DNA of 64,000 nt from Polynucleobacter sp. SHI8 (GTDB lineage: Bacteria > Pseudomonadota > Gammaproteobacteria > Burkholderiales > Burkholderiaceae): contig NZ_AP027204.1 of NCBI RefSeq assembly GCF_027944005.1, forward strand, positions 1,426,001 to 1,490,000, written 5' to 3'. Of the stretch, positions 17,213-26,525 are shown piece after piece. The position numbers and the translations under genes were made by a program. The number at the start of each line of letters is the position of its first letter. Within the stretch, counting starts at the first letter, position 1. Under the pieces are notes generated by a model, which was given only the letters and a program-made list of their open reading frames with translations, ran no database searches and had not been told where the DNA came from.

Positions 17213-20188
17213 TTAAAATGAACTTTGGTATGTCAATCTGCCGTAATAGGTGTAATAGTTGGCATCATTAATCGAATTTTCGCCACCAATACTCATAAAA
17301 ATCGAACTTGTTTTCGAAATTTTCGTGGTAACACCAATATCTAAAGCTAACCATTTGGATCCAGTCTCAGATAAATATGTGTAGGGATCATCTCCGGCTT
17401 CAGTCGCAAATGTGGTGTAAGTTCCACCCTTGAATACTTTCCACAAACTTAACCTTCCCCAGTAGTTCATCTTAGACTCACTATTAGGATCTTGATTGTT
17501 GAGCATAATACCTAGTCTTCCTCGTGAGAACTCGTCTTTTTGGAATTGCACTTCACTTGATGGAGTATCAACATAATCATTCAGACGAATTGACTGTGTC
17601 ACCAACTGCGCTTGGGGAGTTAGCTTCCAGTTATAACCAATATCAAACTTTTTCCCGACTTCTACAGATGCGGTCATATCCCAACCAGTAGATTTAACAC
17701 TGTCACCCGATGGAGAATCAGATTTTGCTGAAACATATCGTGTCACTTGCGCCAAGCCATCAACATACCAACCTGATGGATCAAAATAAGTTGCTGCTAA
17801 ACCACCTGTTAAGCCTTGTAAAGAGGAGTTACCCATGTTGTAGACACCACCCCAGTTCCTTACATCAGCTTTCGCCGTTCCAATGGTTACAAATGGTCCA
17901 ATATAAGTTCGACCACCGTGATCATCCTCGTTCTGATAGACATCAACACCAAATTGAACCGCAAATTGCTTAAAATTGAGACGTCCACCACGATCAATTT
18001 CAGTTGGTGTCACAGCACCACCACGCCCTAAAACACGAATCCAATCGCGGTCTTTATTTTCCATACCAGAGTAATTGTGCGCGACTAAATCTCCACGACG
18101 TTGATCTAATGTGTCAACTATTCCGTAGTTATAAAAACGTGCCAGTGTCGGCAAGCTGGTGTAGGTCACCACCTCAATACGTTCATAGGCGTTTGGTGTC
18201 AACTGATTAATCGGCGCTGGTGTGTCGGGTGTGTAATCAAATGGGTTCGATGGATCAGAAGTCGGTAAATAAAAACCTCTGAATTGAGATACTAAAGTAT
18301 CAGGAATCGCAACCGTTCTTAAGTACCAGTTTTCGTTTGTACCTGTGACTGGTCCTCGATACAACTGATAGTTAAAGATCGAAGCTGAAATAGTGCCATC
18401 CCCAGGAAGCTTGAAAGCTCCAACAGCTGTCGTTGCTCCGTTGAGGGTATTCACTACTTTAATACCATCACCTTTGGTAATCTCTCCAAGACCACCTTTA
18501 TCCACCACATCAATAAATGTGATGCCAGAAGCTGATTTACCAGAACCAGAAATGACTAACATATCTGCTGTTGGAGTTGTATCTGGAGCGTAGACGTGGG
18601 TTCTAAAAGTTCCACCCTGTCCAACATAATTACCATTCACCGTTAGATTCGTGATCACATCGTTAAAACTCGGCTGAACAACACCATAGTTCACTAAGTT
18701 GCCATTGATGGTTCCACCGCCTTGTAAAGTTCCACCACTGCCAACTGTGGTGTTCGAGGTAATGGAACCTGTCATTCTAAGAATACCCTCATTGACATTG
18801 GTAGGTCCAGTGTAGGTGTTTGTCGTGCCGTTTAACCACAACATGCCTTCACCTGTTTTATTAAAACCACCAGAGCCACTAAAAACCCCAGAAGCAATCA
18901 CATCACTTGCTTGGGTATTGATCGTGCTTTGACCGGTTAATGAGACGGTATTTGACAAACTAAATGAACTATTGGCTTGAAGGGTTGTTGCGTCATACAG
19001 AGCGATTGCTCCAGAACCTATATTACTGGCGGAACTTATTGCTAAGGTTCCACCAAGAATATTTGTGCCACCACTATACGTATTAGTGCCTGTTAATTCG
19101 AGTAAACCAGTATTCGTTTTTTCTAAATTACCCGATCCAGAGATTGCTCCAATATAAGCGCCATCATGTGATTGATCGAAGCGAACGGTACCATTATTGG
19201 TGATAGCACCAGGCAAACTGTTGGCATTGCCCTGCAAGGTAGCTCCTGAATAAACGCTTGCCGATCCTTGATAAGCACTATTTGCTTCATTGGTCAGTAT
19301 CAAAGTTCCCTGACGAACTTGTGCGGCAAGAAGACCTTCAATGCTTCCTGAAATAGTCCAAGTTCCCGGGTCATCTTTATATAAATACTGGAAGTTAGTC
19401 ATATCACTACTCTCGAGACCAACCCCTGATCCTCTAAAGTAAATACTATTGGTACCACCACCACCATCAAAGGTACCAGTGATCTTACTACCTGTATAAA
19501 GGAACAAATTATCACTACCGCTTCCAAACATTAGACTGCCGTACACAATCGCTGATTCACGGTTATAAAAATCGATGCCAGCACCCGTGTTTCCACCAAT
19601 GACGTTTCTGGTTAAGCTAGGACTATTCGGAACACCGGTTGCGGAAACAGTCCCGCCTGTTGAAATAATTCCGTAGTTATCTATGGTTAATTTTCCAGCT
19701 GATTGCTGCCATATAGCTGCTGCATTACGAGCATGAATCGTTCCGTAGTTGAGAATAGTATTATTTACGCCTTGAGGATTAACTGCTTCGGCACTGCCCT
19801 GAGTTCCTAAAGATAAAACCTGACCACCCGAGTTAATCGTTAATGTTCCACCATTCCGAAACTCAATGGTATTACCGCCCGTGTTATACCTACCAGAAGA
19901 ATTCGTTGAGTTATTTTGAACAATGCCATTAACAGTAATATTTGCGCCATCTCTCAATGAGATGGCAGAGGCATTCCCTGAACTGATACCAGAACCTGAA
20001 TTAACTGTAATGGTTTGACTATCAGCACTTGCAGAATTACCGGCGCCATAGGTACTTGTATAAGGGTTCGGTGAATTTGTGTCACAAGTCGCAATACTTC
20101 CAACTTGAACACAATCAGCCCAAGCGTAAGATGCAAAACAAGCAAAAAGAAAAATGGATACTGCAGGGGTAATTTTTTTGATAAGCAT
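17213..20188 (-). CDS. Classical (type Va) autotransporter, PATR-repeat passenger
   Basis: Surface-exposed or secreted protein exported through its own C-terminal barrel. A signal peptide (about 1-25, ending YAWA) precedes a passenger that starts DCVQVGSIATCDT and contains autotransporter-associated strand repeats such as LTGTNTYSGGTNILGGTL and TNTYTGPTNVNEGIL (about 360-480). The last ~280 residues form an autotransporter beta-domain ending in Ser-Ser-Phe. The passenger is Ser/Gly/Asn rich with no visible catalytic motif, so adhesin-like function is inferred. The frame is open to a TTG at 20197, but ATG at 20186-20188 gives a normal signal peptide and is preferred; neither has a good ribosome site. 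The gene is flanked by direct repeats of brnA. Confidence 0.9.
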   Translation of the reverse strand: MLIKKITPAVSIFLFACFASYAWADCVQVGSIATCDTNSPNPYTSTYGAGNSASADSQTITVNSGSGISSGNASAISLRDGANITVNGIVQNNSTNSSGRYNTGGNTIEFRNGGTLTINSGGQVLSLGTQGSAEAVNPQGVNNTILNYGTIHARNAAAIWQQSAGKLTIDNYGIISTGGTVSATGVPNSPSLTRNVIGGNTGAGIDFYNRESAIVYGSLMFGSGSDNLFLYTGSKITGTFDGGGGTNSIYFRGSGVGLESSDMTNFQYLYKDDPGTWTISGSIEGLLAAQVRQGTLILTNEANSAYQGSASVYSGATLQGNANSLPGAITNNGTVRFDQSHDGAYIGAISGSGNLEKTNTGLLELTGTNTYSGGTNILGGTLAISSASNIGSGAIALYDATTLQANSSFSLSNTVSLTGQSTINTQASDVIASGVFSGSGGFNKTGEGMLWLNGTTNTYTGPTNVNEGILRMTGSITSNTTVGSGGTLQGGGTINGNLVNYGVVQPSFNDVITNLTVNGNYVGQGGTFRTHVYAPDTTPTADMLVISGSGKSASGITFIDVVDKGGLGEITKGDGIKVVNTLNGATTAVGAFKLPGDGTISASIFNYQLYRGPVTGTNENWYLRTVAIPDTLVSQFRGFYLPTSDPSNPFDYTPDTPAPINQLTPNAYERIEVVTYTSLPTLARFYNYGIVDTLDQRRGDLVAHNYSGMENKDRDWIRVLGRGGAVTPTEIDRGGRLNFKQFAVQFGVDVYQNEDDHGGRTYIGPFVTIGTAKADVRNWGGVYNMGNSSLQGLTGGLAATYFDPSGWYVDGLAQVTRYVSAKSDSPSGDSVKSTGWDMTASVEVGKKFDIGYNWKLTPQAQLVTQSIRLNDYVDTPSSEVQFQKDEFSRGRLGIMLNNQDPNSESKMNYWGRLSLWKVFKGGTYTTFATEAGDDPYTYLSETGSKWLALDIGVTTKISKTSSIFMSIGGENSINDANYYTYYGRLTYQSSF

Positions 20189-20495
20189 GAATAGCAAACG
20201 AAAGTAATTTGAAATTTATCCGCTAATTATATCAATTTCAGCATTACTGACAAATCTTTAATATCCAAATATAAAGACGGAGTTGTAAACTTTACTGTAC
20301 CGTATAGGGGTACTTCCGACCTTAGCCTATTAAATAGTCGTGCCAAAACTAGTGAGTTTTGTAGATTATCGAACGAGCTCGTAACTTAAAATAATGTTTC
20401 TGACAGTTATTTGAAGCATTCTTAATGACCTTATTTATCCTATTGTTATTTATCTATATTTCAGTTACCATCTAATAGTAGATACAATTTGATGT

Positions 20496-20765
20496 ATGGA
20501 TATTTCATATGACCCCATCAAAAACTATCGCAATATTCAGGGTCGCAATCTTTCCTTTGATCAAGTTGTAGACTTTGATTTTGAAAATGCCTTTTATGAA
20601 GTAGATAAACGCATAGACTATGGAGAAGTTAGAATGCGGGCAATCGGACTCTTAGAGAACAGACTCCATGTTTTAGTATTTACTGAGACCGTGGATGGAA
20701 TTCGTGTGATTAGCTTTAGAAAAGCAAATTCTAGAGAGGAAAAAATATATGAACAAAAAACCTAA
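20496..20765 (+). CDS. brnT: BrnT-type ribonuclease toxin
   Basis: RelE-fold ribonuclease toxin of the type II BrnT-BrnA system. The 89 residues follow the family layout: ISYDP at the start (family: xxWDxxK), NLSFDQVVDFDF (family: SFexAxxVF), a GEVRMRAIGLLENRLHVLVFTE core, and RVISFRKANSREEKIYE, the C-terminal RIIS-RKA-E-Y signature. Its 3' end overlaps the brnA start by 17 bases, typical of the module. The toxin gene precedes the antitoxin gene, as usual for brnTA. Autoregulation by the BrnT-BrnA complex on the promoter upstream of 20496 is expected from the family. Confidence 0.85.
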   Translation: MDISYDPIKNYRNIQGRNLSFDQVVDFDFENAFYEVDKRIDYGEVRMRAIGLLENRLHVLVFTETVDGIRVISFRKANSREEKIYEQKT

Positions 20766-21021
20766 ATTAGATGAAGACAATATGGAGTGGACTGCTGAAA
20801 TGATGAAAAGCGCAAAACGCTTTAATCAATTACCGATGTCATTGCAAGAAAAGCTTAAATCAAGAGCTGCTCGAGGCGCACAAATTGCTCCAACTAAAAT
20901 ACAAACGTCTATCCGCCTGTCAGCTGATGTCGTATCTACTTTTAAAGCGTCTGGGAAAGGCTGGCAATCGAAAATAGATAGCGTTTTACGAGAATATATA
21001 AGTCAGCACCCAGTGCTTTAA
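20709..21021 (+). repeat. Direct repeat, right copy (partner at about 16887-17205)
   Basis: Intact partner of the left repeat, containing the 3' end of brnT and all of brnA in the same orientation. See the left copy for the consequence of recombination. Confidence 0.75.
20749..21021 (+). CDS. brnA: BrnA-type antitoxin
   Basis: Antitoxin and DNA-binding repressor partner of BrnT. The 90 residues start NKKPKLDEDNMEWT and end with a ribbon-helix-helix-like segment IRLSADVVSTFKASGKGWQSKIDSVLREYI, seen in BrnA proteins. AGGAAA lies about 8 bases before the ATG, within the brnT coding region, which fits translational coupling. A decayed second copy is at 16927-17211, so the cell once had, or imported, a second module. 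Confident as an antitoxin from context. Confidence 0.85.
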   Translation: MNKKPKLDEDNMEWTAEMMKSAKRFNQLPMSLQEKLKSRAARGAQIAPTKIQTSIRLSADVVSTFKASGKGWQSKIDSVLREYISQHPVL

Positions 21022-21228
21022 ATATTCCTAATAGAACAGTTGAATAAGTCGGTATTCATTGTAAGTTATGGGGCTTAAAAAAATCTAAAATGATTAAGTT
21101 CCTTACCAACCCTCTTCATAGTTAAGTAATTAATCTTCTATAAGCGAAGCGAACCGAGCCTTAGAATACATGACTTGTTGTCTTTAAATCGCAAGAATTC
21201 ATGGACAACTAACAAGTGGCTGCAAATA

Positions 21229-21258
21229 AAAAATCCCCTTATAAATAAGGGGGTTTTA
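21229..21258 (-). terminator. Rho-independent terminator of tRNA-Leu
   Basis: CCCCTTA/TAAGGGG 7-bp stem with loop TAAA (stem about 21235-21252). On the minus strand it is followed by a T-run (the plus strand shows AAAAAAT before it), directly downstream of the tRNA-Leu 3' end. The plus strand also has GTTTTA after it, so weak bidirectional action is possible. Confidence 0.8.
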
Positions 21259-21266
21259 TGCAACTA

Positions 21267-21356
21267 TGGTGCCCGAGGCCGGAATCGAACCGGCATGCAT
21301 GTTTTATATGCGGCAGATTTTAAGTCTGCTGTGTCTACCGATTTCACCACTCGGGC
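21267..21356 (-). tRNA. tRNA-Leu (anticodon UAA)
   Basis: Read on the minus strand it starts GCCCGAGUGGUGAAAUCGG, has anticodon stem-loop CAGAC-UUAAAAU-CUG.. with anticodon UAA, a long type II variable arm (GCAUAUAAAACAUGC), the T-loop GGUUCGAUUCC and a closing CUCGGGC acceptor arm with genome-encoded CCA (21267-21269). In enterobacteria the same tRNA (leuZ) directly follows glyW-cysT after pgsA; here it lies 13.6 kb from them in the same orientation, consistent with an insertion. Confidence 0.96.
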
Positions 21357-21512
21357 ACGCGAAGGCGTCATCTTACCATACATTAGGGGGCAAACCCTTA
21401 GTGTTTTAATAAATTCTTATGGTTACAATCAATATTCAGTAATTTTGTAATTATCTTGTAATCAAGTTGTTTTTCTACTTGTATTACGTTTTATCAATAT
21501 TGTGGAGAAAAT

Positions 21513-22718
21513 ATGAAATTTAAAATCCAATTATCAGCAATCGCGGTAGCTGCCTCTTTATTGAGCGCTCCAGCATTTGCCCAAACAATCAAAATCGGTG
21601 TTACCGGACCATTTACTGGAGGTTCTTCCTCCATGGGTGTGAGTATGCGTGATGGCGTACGTCTTGCTGCCAAAGAAATTAACTCAACTGGTGGTGTTCT
21701 TGGCCGTCAAATTGAACTGATTGAGCGTGATGACCAAGCTGATAACGCCCGCGGTATTACGATTGCTCAAGAACTCGTAAACAAAGAGAAAATTGTTGCT
21801 GACGTTGGCTTTATTAATACAGGTGTTGCTTTAGCTGCTCAGCGTATTTATCAAGAAGCGAAGATCCCTGTCTTTAATAACGTGGCTACTGGTACTGTTG
21901 TGACACGTCAATTCGACAAAGAGCCAGCGAACTATGTTTTCCGTAACGCAGCCCGTGATGAAATCCAAGCGCCAATGATTGTGCAAGAAGCAATTGATAA
22001 GCGTGGCTTCAAAAAAGTGGCGATTTTGCATGATTCAACAAACTACGGCGAACTCGGCAAAACTGACTTAATGAAGGCTTTAACTGCAAAAGGGATTACT
22101 CCTGTTGCAATTGAAAAGTTCAATATTAAAGATACCGACATGACTTCTCAGCTTCTCAAAGCCAAAGAAGCTGGCGCTGAAGTCATCTTGACTTACGCAA
22201 TCGGACCTGAACTTGCTCAAATCGCTAACGGTATGGCAAAACTCGGTTGGAAAAAACCATTAATTGGTTCATGGACTTTATCGATGGCTAACTTTATTGA
22301 TACTGCCGGTAAAAATGGTGAAGGCGCTCGTATGCCACAAACCTTTATTCAAGAAGCGAATACGCAAAAGCGTAAGGCTTTCATTGAAGCTTACCTCAAA
22401 GAGTTCAAGCCAAAGAATAATCGTATCGATTCTCCAGTATCCGCCGCTCAAGGTTACGACTCTGTCTACTTATTAGCCTCAGCTATTAAGCAAGCTGGTT
22501 CAACGGATGGTGAAAAGATTCGTGAAGCTTTAGAAAACCTGAATGAAAAAGTAGCTGGTATCGTTACTGTCTACGACAAGCCATTTAGCAAAACTGACCA
22601 CGAAGCGATTACCGACAATATCCCAGTCATGGGTGAAGTCAAAAACGGTAAGGTGGTCTATGCTTATCAAGAAGATGCGGATAAGGGTTCAGATATTCGT
22701 TTGAAAAAGAAGAAGTAA
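21513..22718 (+). CDS. livK: Branched-chain amino acid ABC transporter, periplasmic binding protein
   Basis: Periplasmic receptor of a HAAT-family importer for Leu/Ile/Val or related amino acids or amides. The 401 residues have a signal peptide (1-23, ending PAFA, next Gln), then IKIGVTGPFTGGSSSMG, the ligand-loop start of the family. GGAGAA lies 8 bases before the ATG. It is followed by a strong terminator, then the rest of the operon, so the binding protein is probably made in excess over the membrane parts. The substrate could also be urea or short amides; the gene set is the standard liv set. Confidence 0.93.
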   Translation: MKFKIQLSAIAVAASLLSAPAFAQTIKIGVTGPFTGGSSSMGVSMRDGVRLAAKEINSTGGVLGRQIELIERDDQADNARGITIAQELVNKEKIVADVGFINTGVALAAQRIYQEAKIPVFNNVATGTVVTRQFDKEPANYVFRNAARDEIQAPMIVQEAIDKRGFKKVAILHDSTNYGELGKTDLMKALTAKGITPVAIEKFNIKDTDMTSQLLKAKEAGAEVILTYAIGPELAQIANGMAKLGWKKPLIGSWTLSMANFIDTAGKNGEGARMPQTFIQEANTQKRKAFIEAYLKEFKPKNNRIDSPVSAAQGYDSVYLLASAIKQAGSTDGEKIREALENLNEKVAGIVTVYDKPFSKTDHEAITDNIPVMGEVKNGKVVYAYQEDADKGSDIRLKKKK

Positions 22719-22732
22719 TCTTTAACTCTTCA

Positions 22733-22768
22733 AAAAAGCGCTACTTTTTGTAGCGCTTTTTGTTTTTT
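22733..22768 (+). terminator. Terminator/attenuator after livK
   Basis: 12-bp arms AAAAAGCGCTAC (22733-22744) and GTAGCGCTTTTT (22750-22761) with loop TTTTT, then a long T-run. It would end most transcripts after livK, with partial read-through or a second promoter for livH. Confidence 0.9.
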
Positions 22769-22846
22769 TGCTACTTTTTTTATTATAATTGCACGTTATT
22801 AATTTTTTTGTCACTCTTTTAGTATCTTAAATTCTCGGAAAAATCC

Positions 22847-23725
22847 ATGGAAATTCTGATTCAATTAATCTTTAGCGGAATAGCACTCGGCATGATTTAT
22901 GCGGTAGTTGCTTTTGGCTATCAACTGACCTTTGCTACTTCTGGCACTTTAAACTTTGGTCAAGGTGAAGCGTTGATGCTCGGCGCCCTAGTTGGTCTGA
23001 CCTGCGTGGATACCTTAGGCATCAACTACTGGCTCATGATTCCACTGGTATGTATCTTTGGCGCGCTTCAAGGTAGTTTGGTTGAAGTGGTTGGTGTTCG
23101 TCCTGCCATCAAGATTAAATCCGAATTCGGTTGGATTATGTCCACGATTGCCCTCGGTATCATTTTCAAAAACGTGGCAGAAAACGTCTGGGGTCGTGAT
23201 GATTTACGCTTCCCTTCCCCGCTTCCTGAGGAGCCCTTTCAGTTTTTAGGTGCGAATATCCTCCCAATGGAAGTTCTTGTGGTAGTAGGGGCTTTACTGA
23301 TGATGTTATTGGTTGAATGGTTTAACCGTAAAACTATTTACGGTAAAGCAGTTGTTGCGACTTCTAACGACCGGGATGCTGCTAGCCTCATGGGTATTAA
23401 TACGGGCGTAGTGATTATGTTCTCCTACGCGCTGTCATCCATAACAGCAGCGTTTGCTGGTGTTTTAATCTCTCCTTTAACCTTGACCGGTGCCACGATG
23501 GGTGCATCGCTGGGTCTTAAAGCGTTTGCGGTAGCCATTATTGGTGGTCTTTCTAGTGGCTTCGGAATTATTATCGGTGGTCTCATTTTAGGAATTGCTG
23601 AAACCACTACTGGTTTTTATATCTCGACTGGCTATAAAGATGTTCCTGGCCTTTTACTCCTTCTGCTTGTTTTGGCATTAAAGCCATCGGGCCTGTTCGG
23701 TAAAACTGCGATCAAGAAAGTTTAA
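22847..23725 (+). CDS. livH: Branched-chain amino acid ABC transporter, permease LivH
   Basis: Inner-membrane permease of the importer. The 292 residues have about eight hydrophobic helices, N-terminal LIFSGIALGMIYAVVAFGY and the EAxxxG-type coupling region. The C-terminal half contains GLKAFAVAIIGGLSSGFGIIIGGLILG, characteristic of LivH. It stops 4 bases before the fused livM-livG start, so translation is likely coupled. Full length. Confidence 0.94.
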   Translation: MEILIQLIFSGIALGMIYAVVAFGYQLTFATSGTLNFGQGEALMLGALVGLTCVDTLGINYWLMIPLVCIFGALQGSLVEVVGVRPAIKIKSEFGWIMSTIALGIIFKNVAENVWGRDDLRFPSPLPEEPFQFLGANILPMEVLVVVGALLMMLLVEWFNRKTIYGKAVVATSNDRDAASLMGINTGVVIMFSYALSSITAAFAGVLISPLTLTGATMGASLGLKAFAVAIIGGLSSGFGIIIGGLILGIAETTTGFYISTGYKDVPGLLLLLLVLALKPSGLFGKTAIKKV

Positions 23726-23729
23726 GTTT

Positions 23730-25673
23730 ATGAATTCATCAAAAATTATTGCAATCGCTTTAGCTATCGTTGCGCTTTTTGCGTTTCCGATCTTCTTAAA
23801 TAATGATTACTACATTCATTTAGGTACGACAATCCTGATCTACATCATTTTGTTGTTTGGTCTTGATATCGTGGTTGGTTATACCGGGCAAGTATCTTTA
23901 GGTCATGCTGGCTTGTTCGGTGTTGGTGCCTACACAACGGGCGTACTCTTCTTCCATTTGGGTATGCCGTTCTATGTCACGGTTCCTGCGAGTATTGTTG
24001 TCACTGCAATTTTTGGTGGTTTGTTAGCTCTACCCGCACTCAAGGTGATTGGTCCATATCTTGCGATGGTAACCCTCGCGTTCGGGACTATTTTGCAAAT
24101 TTTGATTAATGAGATGAGCTTTTTAACGGAAGGTCCAATGGGGATCAAACTGTTAAAGCCTTCTTTATTTGGCCCTGAAATGGGTGAACGCGAGTTCTAC
24201 TGGTTAAGTGCTGTTGCTATGCTGGTCTCTTTAGTGGTGGTTCACAGAATCTTAAAGTCCCAACTGGGTCGTGCCTTTGAAGCACTGCGTGATAGTCCTG
24301 TTGCCTGTGACTGTATGGGTGTTTCTGTCTACCGCTATAAGGTCTATGCCTTCGTCATCAGTGCTGGCTTTGCTGGTTTTGCTGGTGCGATGTACGCTTA
24401 CTCAGAAAAATATATTTCCCCAAACACCTATAACAATGAACTTACCGTTCTATTCCTTCTCGGTATTATCATGGGCGGTCGTAAATCACGCCTGGGTGCG
24501 ATTTTAGGGGCGGTCGTCATTGTTCTGTTACCGAAACTCTTAGATGATATTAATCTTTTCAGAATGGTTTCGATTGCCCTTGCGGTCTTGGTTGCCCTAG
24601 GCTCCGCCGTTGCCCTATCAAAAGGTATTACCACGCGTAAAAAAGTCTTAGCTCCTGTCATTGGGACAATCGCACTGGCTATCTTCTCTCTCTGGCTCGA
24701 AAACATTACAGATTGGCGTTTGAGTATTTTTGGTGCCATGATTTTATTGGTGGTCTACTATCTCCAAGAGGGTATTGTCGGGTTCTTTAGGAACTTTACA
24801 AGTGCTCTCAGAGCGAAAGTTGTTCAGGCGCAAGATCTTTCAGCAAGTGCTGGTGAAGCTGATGCCAATGTGATTCATCAAGCTGCTGTCAAAGATACAT
24901 CCGCACCAATCCTCACCATTGAATCGATCTTGATGCAATTCGGTGGTCTAAAAGCCCTGAATAATGTCGATATCACGATCAAACGTGGCACGATTCATGG
25001 CTTAATTGGCCCGAACGGCTCTGGTAAGAGCACGATGATGAACGTTTTAACCGGTATTTATATTCCAACGGCTGGTGATGTGAAGTTTGAAAATGAAACG
25101 GTTGTAGGGAAGACTTCTTCTGAAATCGCCCTTTCCGGTATCGCTAGAACTTTCCAAAACGTGCAACTGTTCGGTGAAATGACGGCCCTTGAAAATATTC
25201 TCGTGGGTCTGCATCACAGCTTTAACTCGAATCTCTTAGATGTTGCTCTACACTTACCTCGCTTTACGAATGAGGAAAGCTCAGCTCGTGATCGTGCATT
25301 AGGCTTATTACACTTTGTTGGTCTGGATAAGCTCGCGAATGAGGAAGCTCGTAATTTACCTTATGGTAAACAGCGGATGCTAGAAATCGCTCGTGCTCTT
25401 GCACTTGATCCTAACCTGCTTTTATTAGATGAGCCTGCAGCAGGTTTAACTGCTCCTGACATTAAAGAGCTTTTAGCGGTGATTCGTAAGATTCGTGATC
25501 ATAGTATTACGATTATTTTGATTGAGCATCATATGGACGTGGTCATGAGCGTGTGCGACAAGATCTCTGTTCTGGACTTTGGTCAGAAAATTGCTGAGGG
25601 TGTTGCTCAAGAAATCCAAACGAATGAAAAAGTGATTGAGGCCTATTTAGGTGGTCAGTCAACTACAGCCTGA
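23730..25673 (+). CDS. Fused permease-ATPase LivM-LivG of branched-chain amino acid ABC transporter
   Basis: 647-residue fusion of the second permease and the first ATPase. Residues 1 to about 350 are LivM-like, with multiple helices and GYTGQVSLGHAGLFGVGAY near residue 50; about 350-390 is a linker, and about 390-647 is the ATPase. Walker A GPNGSGKST is near residue 425, signature LPYGKQR near 543 (LivG proteins normally have LSYGQQR) and Walker B LLLLDEP near 563. Other organisms code these as two genes, but fused forms are known in Burkholderiales. livF follows after 15 bases. The fusion has no visible frameshift and is read straight through. Confidence 0.93.
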   Translation: MNSSKIIAIALAIVALFAFPIFLNNDYYIHLGTTILIYIILLFGLDIVVGYTGQVSLGHAGLFGVGAYTTGVLFFHLGMPFYVTVPASIVVTAIFGGLLALPALKVIGPYLAMVTLAFGTILQILINEMSFLTEGPMGIKLLKPSLFGPEMGEREFYWLSAVAMLVSLVVVHRILKSQLGRAFEALRDSPVACDCMGVSVYRYKVYAFVISAGFAGFAGAMYAYSEKYISPNTYNNELTVLFLLGIIMGGRKSRLGAILGAVVIVLLPKLLDDINLFRMVSIALAVLVALGSAVALSKGITTRKKVLAPVIGTIALAIFSLWLENITDWRLSIFGAMILLVVYYLQEGIVGFFRNFTSALRAKVVQAQDLSASAGEADANVIHQAAVKDTSAPILTIESILMQFGGLKALNNVDITIKRGTIHGLIGPNGSGKSTMMNVLTGIYIPTAGDVKFENETVVGKTSSEIALSGIARTFQNVQLFGEMTALENILVGLHHSFNSNLLDVALHLPRFTNEESSARDRALGLLHFVGLDKLANEEARNLPYGKQRMLEIARALALDPNLLLLDEPAAGLTAPDIKELLAVIRKIRDHSITIILIEHHMDVVMSVCDKISVLDFGQKIAEGVAQEIQTNEKVIEAYLGGQSTTA

Positions 25674-25688
25674 GAATAAAGGAAGACT

Positions 25689-26411
25689 ATGTTATCCATT
25701 AAAAATCTAAAAGCTGGCTACGGTAAAGTTGAAGTGCTTCATGGTATCAGTATTGAAGTTCCTAAAAGCCAAATTATTACTTTAATCGGTTCGAATGGCG
25801 CTGGTAAAACCACGACGATGCGGGCGATTACGGGCATGATTAAACCCACTGCTGGTGAAATCACGCTTGGCAATGAAAATATCACTGGTGTTGAATCTCA
25901 CCGGGTGGCGCGCCTTGGCTTGGCTCACTCCCCTGAGGGACGTCGTGTGTTCTCAACGATGTCGGTGACCGATAATCTGCTTCTTGGGGCATTTCCGCGC
26001 TTGACTGGCAGTCGTCCAAAGGGTGATGTCAAACATGACCTCGAAAAAGCGATGGAACTTTTTCCGCGTTTAAAAGAAAGACGGACGCAATTGGCGGGAA
26101 CATTATCTGGTGGTGAACAGCAGATGCTTGCAATGGCTCGTGCGGTGATGCTAAACCCCGATGTGTTTTTGCTTGATGAGCCTTCTATGGGGCTGGCTCC
26201 AATTTTGGTGGATGAAGTATTTAAGATTATCCAACGTCTCAAATCCGAAGGTGTCACGATGTTACTGGTTGAACAGTTCGCAGCTGCCGCGTTAAACGTT
26301 GCTGATTATGGCTATGTGATGGAGAATGGTCATATCAAAGTTCATGGTCCAGCAGATAAACTCAAGAATGATCCTGCAGTGATTGCCGCTTACTTAGGTG
26401 GTAGTCACTAA
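25689..26411 (+). CDS. livF: Branched-chain amino acid ABC transporter, ATPase LivF
   Basis: Second nucleotide-binding subunit of the importer. The 240 residues have Walker A GSNGAGKTT (about 34-42), signature LSGGEQQ (about 139), Walker B LLDEPSMGLAP (about 160) and the LivF-type C-terminus GPADKLKNDPAVIAAYLGG. It pairs with the LivG half of the fused protein to make the ATPase dimer. AAAGGAAGA precedes its ATG. A terminator follows, closing the liv operon. Confidence 0.94.
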   Translation: MLSIKNLKAGYGKVEVLHGISIEVPKSQIITLIGSNGAGKTTTMRAITGMIKPTAGEITLGNENITGVESHRVARLGLAHSPEGRRVFSTMSVTDNLLLGAFPRLTGSRPKGDVKHDLEKAMELFPRLKERRTQLAGTLSGGEQQMLAMARAVMLNPDVFLLDEPSMGLAPILVDEVFKIIQRLKSEGVTMLLVEQFAAAALNVADYGYVMENGHIKVHGPADKLKNDPAVIAAYLGGSH

Positions 26412-26430
26412 AGGTAATACGAATCAGTCT

Positions 26431-26456
26431 AAGGGGGCTTTGGCCCCCTTTTTTGT
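26431..26456 (+). terminator. Terminator of the liv operon
   Basis: AAGGGGGC (26431-26438) pairs with GCCCCCTT (26443-26450) around loop TTTG, followed by a T-run to about 26454. Strong GC stem plus T-run; right after livF. Confidence 0.92.
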
Positions 26457-26525
26457 TATTTGAGGGGCAAATTTAGATTTTCTTCCTATAGATAAGTTAT
26501 TGATTTTATAAGGGTTATTGAGCCA

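Noticed and set aside
21175..21450. 91-residue frame on the plus strand containing GARGRNRTGM
   Set aside because: It is the antisense of tRNA-Leu, a well-known spurious protein motif.
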